A DNA stretch of 64,000 nt from Siccirubricoccus phaeus (GTDB lineage Bacteria > Pseudomonadota > Alphaproteobacteria > Acetobacterales > Acetobacteraceae): positions 1-64,000 of the forward strand of contig NZ_SRXO01000007.1 in assembly GCF_008360935.1 (NCBI RefSeq), in the 5' to 3' direction. Below the pieces are notes generated by a model. It was not told where the DNA came from and searched no databases. It saw nothing but the letters and a program-made list of their open reading frames with translations. Positions 1 to 7,609 of the stretch are shown here, piece after piece. Within the stretch, counting starts at the first letter, position 1; every line of letters starts with the position of its first letter. The translations under genes were made by a program, and so were the position numbers.

Positions 1-190
1 AGCCTCGCCTGACCCCGATCCGCCTCGCCCACCGAACAACTCCAACCCGCATCACATTGGAACGGCTACCAAGCCCAGACGAATCGCGCCTATAGACCAC
101 GCAACGAAAAATGAGGGGATTCCTGAGCCCGTTCCCCTGTCGGCGGGGCGCTGTCGGGCATTGCGGCGGGCATCCTGCGCGCCGCCGGGA

Positions 191-227
191 ATAAGCTCAA
201 CCCCTCGGGGCTTATGCGAATATAAGC
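191..227. promoter_or_regulatory. Candidate LysR operator: ATAAGC / GCTTAT / ATAAGC
   Basis: An inverted pair (ATAAGC at 191-196, GCTTAT at 210-215) is followed by a third half-site ATAAGC at 222-227. It ends 7 bases before the ATG of the LysR gene. LysR regulators often bind such dyads to control themselves. Its closeness to the start suggests autorepression or a short leader. Binding is inferred, only the symmetry is seen. Confidence 0.4.
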
Positions 228-234
228 TGGGCTG

Positions 235-1131
235 ATGCGCCTGACCTATCGCCAGATCGAAGTCATCCATGCCACCGCCCGGCACGGCACCGTCACCGCG
301 GCGGCGGAGGCGCTCGGCATCTCCCAGCCCGCGGTCAGCATGATGCTGCGCGAAAGCCAGGCAGCGGTCGGCTTCCCGCTGTTCAGCCGCCGCCGGGGCC
401 GGCTGCACCCGACGGTGGAGCTCAGCGTCATCCTCCCGGAGGTGGAGCGCGTCTTCCAGGGCGTGGCGCGGATCGGCCGGCTGGTGGACGGCATCCGCGA
501 CATGGCGGTCGGCTCTGTGCTGGTGGCGGCGACGCCGACGCTGGCGGACCATCTGCTGCCGCGCGCCATCGCCGCCTTCCGCCGCTCCCGCCCCGGCATC
601 CAGGTGGCGGTGCAGACCATGGACAACATCGCCGCGATCGACGCCGTGGCGCGGGAGCGCGTGGATCTCGGCTTCGTGCTCTCGCCGCTGCTGGTGGGGG
701 ATGTGCAGGTGCTGATGCTGGACGAGACCGCACTGGTCTGCGCCGTGCCCGCGGCGCATCCGCTGGCGGGGCAGGGCAGCGTGCAGGTGCGGGACCTGCT
801 GTCCTGGCCGCTGATCGGCGTCGGACGGGGCCTGCCGCTCGGCGATCTGGTGGATGATGCGTTCCGCGCCGAGGGGCTGCAGCGCCGCATCGCCATCGAG
901 GTGACGCAGACCTCGGTGGCGCTGTCGCTGGTGCGCGCCGGGGCGGGGGTGGCGATCATCGACCCCTATGTGGCGATGAGCGGCACGCCGCCCGACCTGG
1001 TGCTGCTGCAGCTCTGCCCCCGGGTCGCGGTGGGAGCGGCCGCGATCGCGCAGCGCGGGCGCACCCTGTCGCGGGCGGCGCGGCTGCTGATGGCGACGGC
1101 GCGGCGGATCGCCTCGGCGGAGGCGGGGTAG
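235..1131 (+). CDS. LysR-family transcriptional regulator
   Basis: A 298-residue protein of the usual LysR length. The N-terminal winged helix-turn-helix (about residues 3-62) contains the typical recognition stretch 'AAEALGISQPAVSMMLRE'. Residues about 90-290 form the substrate-binding domain that senses a small effector. The first in-frame ATG at 235 sits just after a three-part ATAAGC dyad; no strong ribosome binding site is visible. No divergently transcribed partner is present in the window, so the target genes and the effector cannot be read from context. A target upstream of position 1 is possible. Confidence 0.9.
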   Translation: MRLTYRQIEVIHATARHGTVTAAAEALGISQPAVSMMLRESQAAVGFPLFSRRRGRLHPTVELSVILPEVERVFQGVARIGRLVDGIRDMAVGSVLVAATPTLADHLLPRAIAAFRRSRPGIQVAVQTMDNIAAIDAVARERVDLGFVLSPLLVGDVQVLMLDETALVCAVPAAHPLAGQGSVQVRDLLSWPLIGVGRGLPLGDLVDDAFRAEGLQRRIAIEVTQTSVALSLVRAGAGVAIIDPYVAMSGTPPDLVLLQLCPRVAVGAAAIAQRGRTLSRAARLLMATARRIASAEAG

Positions 1132-1416
1132 GGGACCGCAGCATCGGCGGTAGCGCCCCTGGCGCCGGGCAGCGTCATTCCGGCTTGTTGCTGCCGTGGC
1201 GTAAAGAACATCGGCGTGATGGAACCGTACGCCTGTCAGAATATCCGACCCGACGTCGAATGATATACTATAACGTGGATATTTGTTCTACGGTTATATT
1301 GCGCTATGCAGAGTAAATCCGCGCGGAAGTGTCATCATGGCTTCGTAGGGGTGACATGTTCCTCCGGCACGCTCCCGATTGTTGGCAATATACTATTGAC
1401 CGGGAGAGACCAGCCT
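1132..1416 (+). promoter_or_regulatory. A+T-rich leader and promoter region of the alkaline phosphatase gene
   Basis: This gap is clearly lower in G+C than its surroundings at 1220-1330. It holds an inverted pair AATATCC (1240-1246) and GGATATT (1277-1283), and a single CTGTCA (1233-1238) that matches half of a Pho box. The second Pho-box half is not recognisable, so PhoB control is only a possibility. No gene is seen here. Confidence 0.35.
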
Positions 1417-3033
1417 ATGGCCACCGAGGACCAAACCCCCGCCACGGCGAAGAACATCATCTTCCTGCTGCCGGACGGCGCTTCCGCCTCCTACATGGCG
1501 AATTACCGCTATTTCAAGGAAGGCCCGGAAGCCCCCGTCTGGGAGCCCCTGCTGAAGGGCATGATCCAGACTGATTCCTTCAGCGACCCGATCACCGATT
1601 CCGCCGCCAGCGCCAACGCCTATGCGACGGGCGTGAAGACCCGCAACGGCTCCGTCGGCGTCGATTTCTTCGGCAATGAGCTGACCTCGGTGATGGACCT
1701 CGCCTCGGAGGCCGGCAAGGCGACGGGCATCGTCTCCACCGCTGCCATCACCGACGCCTCGCCGGCGGCCTTCGCCGCCAGCAATCCGCAGCGCGGCAAC
1801 CAGGCGGATATCGCCCAGCAATATATCGGCGACAACGAGCTGGACGTGATCCTGGGCGCCGGCCGCAACCAGTTCACCACCGAGAGCGAGGGCGGCACCC
1901 AGCCCGACGGCACCGACCTGTTCGGCCTCGCCGAGGCGCAGGGCATGACCTATGTCGCCAGCGCCGCGGAGCTGGCGGCGTTCGATGGCGAGCGCGTGCT
2001 CGGCCTGTTCAACAACGAGGACTACCTCGACGCGATCGGCCCCCGCCCGGCGGAGGAGCCGACGCTCGAGCAGATGACCGAGGTGGCGCTCGAGACGCTC
2101 GCCAAGGACGAGGATGGCTTCGTGCTGTTCCTCGAGGAGGAGAACACCGACACCTTCGGCCATGAGAATGACGCGGCCACCACCATGCACGCCCTGTCCT
2201 CCTTCGAGGCCAGCATGCAGAAGGTGCTGGAGTTCCAGGCGGAGAACCCGGACACGCTGGTAGTGATGGTGGCCGACCACGACACCGGCGGCATGACGGT
2301 GGAGCCGAGCGCGGACGGCACGCCGGCGGTGTTCCGCGACTTCACCGCGACGGCCGGGGAGATGGCCGCGCAGTTCGACCTGGCCGATGCCGGCTCCATC
2401 CGCGACACCGTCGCCGAACACACCGGGCTGACGCTGAGCGAGGCGGAGATCACGGCGCTGCAGGGCAGCGAGGACACCGCGCTCGCCCTGGCCGAGCTGC
2501 TCAGCGCCAAGGGCGGCGTGCAGTTCACCACCACCGGCCATACGGCGGTGGATGTGCCGATCTATGCCGTCGGCCCGGGCGCCGAGCTGTTCATGGGCGT
2601 GCAGGAGAATGCCGCCGTCGGCCAGCATCTGGCCGATGCGATGGGCCTTTCCCTGCCGGCCGACCAGCAGGATGAGGGCGCCGACCGCTTCGCGGTGACC
2701 AGCCTGTTCGACAGCGCCTTCGGCAGCATCCCCACGGTGAGCGTGGTGCGCAACCTGGTGGCGCAACTGCCGGAAGATGGGATCGACGGCCTCGCCGACC
2801 GCCTCGCCAGCGTCTGGAGCGGGCTGGACGATGCCGATTTCCTCTCCGCCGTGCTGGAGAACACGCTGGACGCTGCGCCGGAGGCCATGGAGCTGGCCTA
2901 TTGGAGCGGCTTCCTGGCGGGCGTCGGCGGCGACCGCGGCGATGCGCTGCTGCGCATCTCCGAGCTGCCGGCGCACCAGGAGGCGCTGCTGGAACTGCCG
3001 GTCTCCGAGGCCGAGTTCAGCCCGATCGCCTGA
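1417..3033 (+). CDS. Alkaline phosphatase with C-terminal DUF4214-like segment
   Basis: A 538-residue metal-dependent phosphomonoesterase. Visible family motifs: metal-binding Asp in 'FLLPDGAS' near residue 20, nucleophile Ser in 'TDSAASANAYATGVKT' near 62, 'NTDTFGHEND' in the middle, 'VADHDTGGM', and the late metal ligand His in 'TTGHTAVDVP'. The last ~100 residues contain 'AYWSGFLAGVGGDRGDALL', typical of DUF4214 segments found on type I-secreted proteins. The start at 1417 is chosen because GGGAGAG lies 8 bases upstream; an upstream ATG at 1306 would add 37 unlikely residues. The N-terminus has no signal peptide and the protein is acidic, which together with the tail suggests type I secretion (inference). 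A strong terminator follows. Confidence 0.88.
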   Translation: MATEDQTPATAKNIIFLLPDGASASYMANYRYFKEGPEAPVWEPLLKGMIQTDSFSDPITDSAASANAYATGVKTRNGSVGVDFFGNELTSVMDLASEAGKATGIVSTAAITDASPAAFAASNPQRGNQADIAQQYIGDNELDVILGAGRNQFTTESEGGTQPDGTDLFGLAEAQGMTYVASAAELAAFDGERVLGLFNNEDYLDAIGPRPAEEPTLEQMTEVALETLAKDEDGFVLFLEEENTDTFGHENDAATTMHALSSFEASMQKVLEFQAENPDTLVVMVADHDTGGMTVEPSADGTPAVFRDFTATAGEMAAQFDLADAGSIRDTVAEHTGLTLSEAEITALQGSEDTALALAELLSAKGGVQFTTTGHTAVDVPIYAVGPGAELFMGVQENAAVGQHLADAMGLSLPADQQDEGADRFAVTSLFDSAFGSIPTVSVVRNLVAQLPEDGIDGLADRLASVWSGLDDADFLSAVLENTLDAAPEAMELAYWSGFLAGVGGDRGDALLRISELPAHQEALLELPVSEAEFSPIA

Positions 3034-3058
3034 AGCAGGCGGCTGCCGCTGGAGGAGA

Positions 3059-3084
3059 CCCCGCCGGGCGACCGGCGGGGTTTT
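3059..3084 (+). terminator. Rho-independent terminator after the phosphatase
   Basis: A perfect 9-bp G+C stem (3059-3067 pairing with 3072-3080) with a GCGA loop is followed directly by TTTT. It lies 26 bases after the stop codon of the phosphatase gene. Confidence 0.85.
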
Positions 3085-3477
3085 CGCGGCTCCGGGGCGG
3101 GCGGCGATGCTGGCGATATGCCGGCTGACGACGGCCGGTGCAGCCGAGGGCTTGCACGGCCGCCACGCTCGCCCGGCCCCTTCGGGGGCGGGGCTTCCGC
3201 AGCGATCACGCCTGGCGCTGCGGGTCCTGTTCTCCGGCGGGCTGCACGGTGGAGAGAAGGCGATCTCCCGGATGCCATGATGTCCCGGTCGGGTTACCCT
3301 CGCTCTTTTGGGTTGCAGCCCACGCATCCACACCCCATCTTGCCTCTGTCAGCCTCGTTTGGTTCGGCCTGCTCTCCATGCTCATGATCGAGCGCCGAGC
3401 CCGGTGTCCGTCTCCCGCGAGTTCGATCCGCCCGGCGATGTCGCGGGGCGGCACCTTCCCGTAAGCGGAGCACCGCC
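3085..3477. other. Intergenic stretch, no gene seen
   Basis: About 390 bases between the phosphatase terminator and the cold-shock gene. No open frame here has convincing protein features on either strand. The part nearest 3478 probably includes the promoter and a long leader of the cold-shock gene, as is common for this family, but no defined element was recognised. Confidence 0.5.
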
Positions 3478-3684
3478 ATGTCAATCGGCACCGTCAAATG
3501 GTTCAACGCCACCAAAGGCTACGGCTTCATCCAGCCGGATGATGGCTCGAAGGATGTTTTCCTGCACATCGCTGACGTTCAGCGCGCGGGCATCCAGGAG
3601 CCGCGCGAGGGCGACAAGCTCGAATACGAGCTGCAGCGCGGCCAGCAGGGCAAGACCTCGGCCGGCAACCTGAAGCGGGTCTGA
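3478..3684 (+). CDS. Cold-shock domain protein (CspA family)
   Basis: A 68-residue single cold-shock domain that binds single-stranded RNA/DNA and melts RNA structure. RNP1-like 'KGYGFIQPDD' near residues 13-22 and RNP2-like 'DVFLHIADV' near 27-35 are visible. It begins 'MSIGTVKWFNATKGYGF', the classic start of the family. It has its own terminator and a long upstream gap, so it is probably expressed alone. It heads a run of very small proteins. Confidence 0.95.
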   Translation: MSIGTVKWFNATKGYGFIQPDDGSKDVFLHIADVQRAGIQEPREGDKLEYELQRGQQGKTSAGNLKRV

Positions 3685-3691
3685 AGGCTTT

Positions 3692-3722
3692 GGGCGGGGT
3701 GGCCGCAACGGCCGCCCCGCCC
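3692..3722 (+). terminator. Terminator-like hairpin after the cold-shock gene
   Basis: GGGCGGGG-T-GGCCG pairs with CGGCC-G-CCCCGCCC around a CAA loop, starting 7 bases after the cold-shock stop codon. There is no T-run, so termination is inferred from strength and position only. Confidence 0.55.
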
Positions 3723-3820
3723 CGCCCGTCCGGCAAGGACCGGGGCAAGCATGCGGGCGTTTCCCTGCAGGGGCGCCCGGGCAGGCGGCTTCGCATGCGA
3801 CGCCGCCGCGAAAGGACAAG

Positions 3821-3973
3821 ATGATAAGAACGCTACCCCGGGCCGCCATGCGGCCCGATCCCACGCCTGGATCGGCCAGGACGGCCCATTCCACGGAAGC
3901 ATCGCGCCTGCCCGAGCCCTCGGGCCTGACGCAGGACGAGATCCGTCAGATCATTCTCGAGCTGATCGGCTGA
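3821..3973 (+). CDS. Tiny protein with C-terminal 'LTQDEIRQIILELIG' helix
   Basis: A 50-residue open frame starting at ATG 3821 behind AAAGGA and ending at TGA 3971-3973. The first two thirds are basic and disordered-looking; the last 15 residues 'LTQDEIRQIILELIG' would form an amphipathic helix. The frame lies alone in its gap, with 77 bases to the next gene. I recognise no family and infer no function. Confidence rests on the start signal and the non-random C-terminus. Confidence 0.5.
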   Translation: MIRTLPRAAMRPDPTPGSARTAHSTEASRLPEPSGLTQDEIRQIILELIG

Positions 3974-4050
3974 CGGAGGCCAGCGGGGCGCGCGGGCCGC
4001 CCTGCCGCCTGGTCCCTGCCGGGGCCTCACCCGTCCCGCGAGGACCAGCC

Positions 4051-4290
4051 ATGCAGCATCCCCATGGTTACTCGGTCGGCCAGACCGTCGAACTCAACCC
4101 CGGCCGCTATGACGGCAACGTTCCGCGCGGCGCCTACACGGTGCTGCGCCTGTTGCCGAACGATGCCGAGGACCGCGAGTACCGCGTGAAGAGCCGCCAT
4201 GACGGCCATGAGCGCGTCGTGCGCGAGAGCCAGCTCCGGCCCGGCCCGGCCTCGCCCTTCGGCCCAGGCGGCATGCCGGCGAACGGCTAG
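4051..4290 (+). CDS. Conserved small protein, SH3-like/KOW-like fold possible
   Basis: A 79-residue protein starting at ATG 4051. It reads 'VGQTVELNPGRYDGN', 'GAYTVLRLLPND', 'REYRVKSRHDGHERVVRES', a pattern of short beta strands also seen in uncharacterised alphaproteobacterial proteins. Regularly spaced hydrophobic strands suggest a small barrel that could bind nucleic acid or another protein (inference). A longer frame opens upstream at 3751, but that part lacks protein-like composition and overlaps the 50-residue gene. Confidence 0.7.
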   Translation: MQHPHGYSVGQTVELNPGRYDGNVPRGAYTVLRLLPNDAEDREYRVKSRHDGHERVVRESQLRPGPASPFGPGGMPANG

Positions 4291-4361
4291 TGTCCCGATG
4301 CCGAAGTCCTGCGGACTTCGTTCTCGGACCACCCAGCTTTTGTTTTCAGTGGCCTGCTTGT

Positions 4362-4397
4362 CCGCGACATTCGCTGGAAATCCAGCGAATGTCGCGG
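4362..4397. repeat. 16-bp perfect hairpin, family shared with 59662-59707
   Basis: CCGCGACATTCGCTGG (4362-4377) pairs perfectly with its complement at 4382-4397 around an AAAT loop. The apex, TTCGCTGG-AAAT-CCAGCGAA, resembles the apex of the hairpin at 59662-59707 with paired changes on both arms, suggesting one dispersed family. Confidence 0.7.
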
Positions 4398-4411
4398 GCA
4401 GGACACCAGGG

Positions 4412-4509
4412 CATGGTCGGTTGAGGCTGGGTCGGCCGAAACCGTGAGTCACGCAGCCAACAATGAGCTGGAGCGGGACGGGTGAGCGAAGCTCAACCGA
4501 TCCGCTCCG
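4412..4509. repeat. Two-hairpin dispersed repeat, diverged copy (A)
   Basis: It matches the consensus best seen at 41665-41767 and 49226-49328: GGTCGGTTGAG, a GGTCGGCC-type inner dyad, CCGTGAGTCACGC, AACAATGAGCTGGAGCGGGACGGGTGAGCG, and the closing CTCAACCGATC-CGCTCC. The left end is truncated or diverged. It lies 15 bases after the 16-bp hairpin. Confidence 0.75.
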
Positions 4510-4784
4510 GCCGGGCGTCGCGCCGGCCGGCATGGCCGGGTCGGCGGCCGGGACCGTGATCGCGTCCGACGCTTCCCGGGCCGGCGCCGCTTCGGCGCCC
4601 GGCCGATGGCGCAGCCGCAGCCCGGCCGGGGCGACATCGTTCCAGGCCCGGGGGAGATAGGCGGTGCCGGATGTGGTATTCCGCGGCAAGACCCTCATGG
4701 CGGCCGGTCCGGCCGGCATGAAGACCGCTCCAGTGACGCAGCAACCACCTCGGCCCGGACGAGGTCCAGCAGCAGGAATGCATC

Positions 4785-4976
4785 GTGGTGCAGAGCAAGA
4801 CGAAGACCGAAGCTGCTGACCCGTCCGTCGCGGCGCAGGTCGAGGAGGAGGTGGCCTATCTCTCGAAGCGGCACCGCGTGTCGCCGGCCATCGTGCGGGA
4901 GATCATCCGCCGCATTGGCACGAGCGAGCGCTCGGCGGTCGAGCGCGAGATCCGCAAGGGCATGGCGCGCCGCTGA
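4785..4976 (+). CDS. DUF3606-like small protein
   Basis: A 63-residue protein. The pattern 'VAYLSKRHRVSPAIVREIIRRIGTS' followed by 'SAVEREI' fits DUF3606, a short helical domain of unknown role found widely in proteobacteria near stress genes. The start is GTG at 4785 (a second GTG follows at once); AGGAA lies a few bases upstream and no in-frame ATG exists. It ends 66 bases before the convergent HlyIII gene. Confidence 0.7.
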   Translation: MVQSKTKTEAADPSVAAQVEEEVAYLSKRHRVSPAIVREIIRRIGTSERSAVEREIRKGMARR

Positions 4977-5042
4977 AGCCGGAGCTGTGGGGCGGCGCAG
5001 GCCGCTCCCGGGCTTGCTGGAGCGGGCAGCCTCGGCCGCCGG

Positions 5043-5717
5043 TCATCCGACCGTCTGGGCCAGGTGAAGCACGACCAGGTAGTGGCACGCCGCCGCGGCG
5101 ACGACGCACACATGCCAGAGGGCATTGTGGTAGCGCAGCCGCGTGGCGAGATGGGCGACCACGCCCAGGCTATAGAGCAACCCTCCCCCGCCGAGCAGCA
5201 GCAGGTCACGCGCCGGCAGCGCGGCGAGCAGCGGGTCGAGCGCCACGATTCCCGCCCAGCCCAGGGCGAGATAGGCGAGGATGGAGGCACGCTCGAACCG
5301 CGCCGGGGCCAGCAGCTTCAGCGCCGCCCCGCCCGCGGCGCCGGTCCAGACGGCACCGAGCAGCCCCCAGCCCCAGGCGCCGCCCATGCCGATGCCCATG
5401 ACCGGGGTGTAGGTGCCGGCGATCATCGCGAAGATCGCCGAATGGTCCAGCCGGCGCAGCAAGGCCCGCCGCCCTGCCTCGCCGGCGAAGTGATAGAGCG
5501 CCGAGCAGCCCAGCATGGCCAGCAGCCCGGCCGCATAGATGCCGAGCGAAATCGCCGGGCCGGCTCCCGCGCTCCACGGTTCCGTCATCGCCAGGGCGGC
5601 GCAGGCCACGAGCGCCACCGAGAGGCCGCCGGCATGGACGACCATGTCCGCGATCACCTCACCGCGGCCATATGGCGCGGCGGAAGACACGGCCGGCCTC
5701 CTGCGCCGCTCCGTCAT
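5043..5717 (-). CDS. HlyIII / PAQR-family membrane protein
   Basis: A 224-residue integral membrane protein with about seven hydrophobic segments. Diagnostic motifs: 'SALYHFAG' in the second segment with 'LRRLDHSAIFAMIAGTYTP' after it, and 'HNALWHVCVVAAAACHYLVV' near the end; the conserved Ser/His/Asp/His set is the zinc site of the PAQR (adiponectin receptor) superfamily. The start at 5717 is chosen because the ATG overlaps the upstream stop codon in an ATGA; a longer frame to 5852 has no support. Bacterial members have been linked to membrane-fluidity homeostasis or haemolysis; the substrate here is unknown. Confidence 0.88.
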   Translation of the reverse strand: MTERRRRPAVSSAAPYGRGEVIADMVVHAGGLSVALVACAALAMTEPWSAGAGPAISLGIYAAGLLAMLGCSALYHFAGEAGRRALLRRLDHSAIFAMIAGTYTPVMGIGMGGAWGWGLLGAVWTGAAGGAALKLLAPARFERASILAYLALGWAGIVALDPLLAALPARDLLLLGGGGLLYSLGVVAHLATRLRYHNALWHVCVVAAAACHYLVVLHLAQTVG

Positions 5718-6439
5718 GCGAGGCCGGGCAGCAGGTTGCGGGCCAGCAGCAGCGTGCGCTCGAGCGCCGCTTCGGAAAAATGCCCCCGGCGTGCGACGCT
5801 GGGATGGCAGCCATGGACGATCAGGTTGCCCGAAGCCTCGTGGCGGAACCACCAGATGCCGGCAGCCTCGTCCTGCTCGCCATGCCAGTCCGGCCTGCCC
5901 CCGAGCGCCTCGCCGAGGATGCCGAAATCATCCTGCGACCCCACGAAGACGAGGCTCTGCCGCAGCGCTGCGAATTCCTCCCGCAGCGCCGCGGCGCAGG
6001 CCGATTGCTGGCGCTCGACGAGCTCCGCCGGCCAGCTTTCGGTCGCGCCGGAACTCCAGCCGATCTTGAGCAGGTTGGACCAGCCCCAGCGCTCCGTCGT
6101 GGCGTCATAGGCCCCGCCGAGCAATCCCCGCGTCAGCCCGTCGAAGAACAGCCACAGGGGCGTGTGGGCGCGGGCATGCGGGCCTCGGTCGCAGAGCCTG
6201 GCGGCCCTCTCGTGGCAGGCTTCGAAGCTCTGCTCGCGCTCCGCGCCGTAATCATCCTCGGTGGCGGCGCCGACCCAGTAGATGCCGCCCGCCTCGGCCA
6301 GGCGCCGGCCGGCCCAGGGCAGGAACAGGCCGGCGACACCCGGGCGATCCGGCGTCGCGAGGGGCAAGCCTTGATCGAGGAGCTGGCTGCGCACCTGCGC
6401 CAGTCTCTCGAAGCTGGTGCGGCTCATCAGGGTCGGCAT
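5714..6439 (-). CDS. Unrecognised 241-residue protein, possible uracil-DNA-glycosylase-like fold
   Basis: A soluble protein starting at ATG 6439 behind GAGGA. The order 'GIYWVGAATEDDYG', 'WGWSNLLKIGW', 'QSLVFVGSQDDFG' and near the end 'IVHGCHPS' recalls the layout of uracil-DNA-glycosylase-superfamily proteins (N-terminal G-rich strand, middle N, C-terminal HPS). This is a weak analogy by eye, not an assignment. It overlaps the HlyIII gene by 4 bases (ATGA), so the two are translationally coupled. The upstream region 6440-6780 holds no partner. Confidence 0.6.
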   Translation of the reverse strand: MPTLMSRTSFERLAQVRSQLLDQGLPLATPDRPGVAGLFLPWAGRRLAEAGGIYWVGAATEDDYGAEREQSFEACHERAARLCDRGPHARAHTPLWLFFDGLTRGLLGGAYDATTERWGWSNLLKIGWSSGATESWPAELVERQQSACAAALREEFAALRQSLVFVGSQDDFGILGEALGGRPDWHGEQDEAAGIWWFRHEASGNLIVHGCHPSVARRGHFSEAALERTLLLARNLLPGLA

Positions 6440-6767
6440 CGGTTGGTCCTCGGCACGCTGTGCTCGCTTGTCCGAAGCGGGATCGGCGATACGGGATAGC
6501 GCCAGCCTTCCAGGCCGACGGTCCCGGATCGGGAACGCGGGACCAGTCCGGAGGCTACCATCCGAAATGCCGCGCATGCGGACCATAGCGCCATGCCGAC
6601 GCTGCCAGGGCCAGGCCGCTCACGGGGCCGCACGACTACTCCCGCACAAGCCGGAAGTGCGGGGAGGATTGTGGGGATGACCCAACCCGAACGGCAAAAG
6701 GCACGAACGGGCCGCTCGCCTATGTCGTTTCGGTGACGGAGGAGGTGTCCGGCCAACTTAGTTGAAC
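6440..6767. other. Intergenic stretch, no gene seen
   Basis: No convincing gene on either strand. It must contain the promoter of the minus-strand pair 6439-5043; a lower-G+C patch lies around 6755-6785. No specific element was recognised. Confidence 0.4.
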
Positions 6768-6904
6768 ACCAATATATCTTACCGCCAACGGTGGGTCTAC
6801 GCGCTGACCGAAGCTGGCCCGGCCGCCTTCCGCGTGGCGCTGGATGCGACCGCGGCGCTTCAGGACACCGGCCGCGCCCTTGCCGCGGAGCGCCGCTCAC
6901 CCCG
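6768..6904 (+). pseudogene. Remnant of a winged-helix regulator (C-terminal piece)
   Basis: Reading from 6768 gives 'YRQRWVYALTEAGPAAF' followed by an Ala-rich helix, resembling the wing and last helix of ArsR/PadR/MarR-type regulators ('R.VY.LTEAG'). No start codon or N-terminal helix-turn-helix precedes it. It sits directly before the remains of a flavoprotein, so an old regulator-enzyme pair has probably decayed here. The family is not certain. Confidence 0.35.
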
Positions 6905-6967
6905 GCCGGGATGCTGCTGATGGCCCGCCGGCACCTCCGTTCTTGCGGCCTTATACCTCAATCATCG

Positions 6968-7247
6968 ATGCATAGAGCCTGCCTGCCCGTCGCCGTCGTC
7001 GGCGCCGGCCCTGCATGACGGCACCGGCCGCGAGGCCGCGCCCTTTATGCTGCATGTCGAGACCTGCTGCGGCATCGAGGCTGTTCCGGGGCGCGCGGTC
7101 ATCGATTGCTCCGGCACCTGGTTCGCACCCAACCCGGCCGGCGCGCATGGTTTGCCGGCCCCCGGTGAGGCACGGCAGGCCGGGCGAAGCGCCTATGGCA
7201 TTCCCGACGTCCTCGGCACGGCGCGCGGGACCTATGTCGGCGCCGCC
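6968..7247 (+). pseudogene. Decayed FAD/NAD(P)-binding flavoprotein
   Basis: Two pieces survive in different frames. The first (6968-7018) is 'LPVAVVGAGPA', the start of a Rossmann fold, ending in a stop. The second (about 7020-7247) reads 'RAVIDCSGTWFAPNPAG' and 'SAYGIPDVLGTARGTYVGA', characteristic of flavin-dependent oxidoreductases that follow 'ASGTW..PNP'. The segment between the pieces (about 100 residues in a normal protein) and everything after 7247 are missing. It is a deletion-riddled pseudogene. The rest of the gap to 7609 shows no gene, except that its end must contain the promoter of the next gene. Confidence 0.6.
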
Positions 7248-7609
7248 ATGCGATGTCGAACACCGCCCGCTACTCCCCAGTCGCGGGATTGGCGACGTCG
7301 AACGCGATTGTCCCACGGGCAAGACCTTCTGTGCCCCCAGCCAGGTATTGAGCTCCTCCAGCTCGCGCTGCTCCTCCTCGCTGGGGGCGCCGCTGCCTAC
7401 GACCTCTGGCTCCAGAAGACGTGGCGTGGGCGTCGGTGCGTGCCCTGCAGGACGATGCCGGCAGGCTGGCGGAAGCGAAACAACAGCGGTCAACCCGTGG
7501 CCAGGGCCGCGACAAAGCCTCTTTGCAGCCAAACATCCATATGTTTACATCAATGCGGCCCGCCAAGAGGCCGACGTACCGCACCGGAAGACCGGGCGAG
7601 GAGGAAGCG

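Larger units (their letters stand above)
4291..4784. other. Intergenic stretch with two repeat elements
   Basis: A 494-base gap holding a 16-bp perfect hairpin (4362-4397) and a diverged copy of the two-hairpin repeat (4412-4509). From 4510 to 4784 no gene is convincing on either strand. Confidence 0.6.

Noticed and set aside
1233-1250. Pho box upstream of the phosphatase
   Set aside because: Only one CTGTCA half-site is present; the second half expected 11 bases on does not match.
1393-3333. 646-codon minus-strand frame opposite the phosphatase
   Set aside because: Antisense shadow; composition dominated by His/Gly/Ala/Arg with no motif, while the plus strand has full phosphatase motifs.
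7270-7330. Minus-strand piece 'FDVANPATGE' resembling an aldehyde dehydrogenase start
   Set aside because: The match is too short and no other aldehyde dehydrogenase motif follows in any frame.
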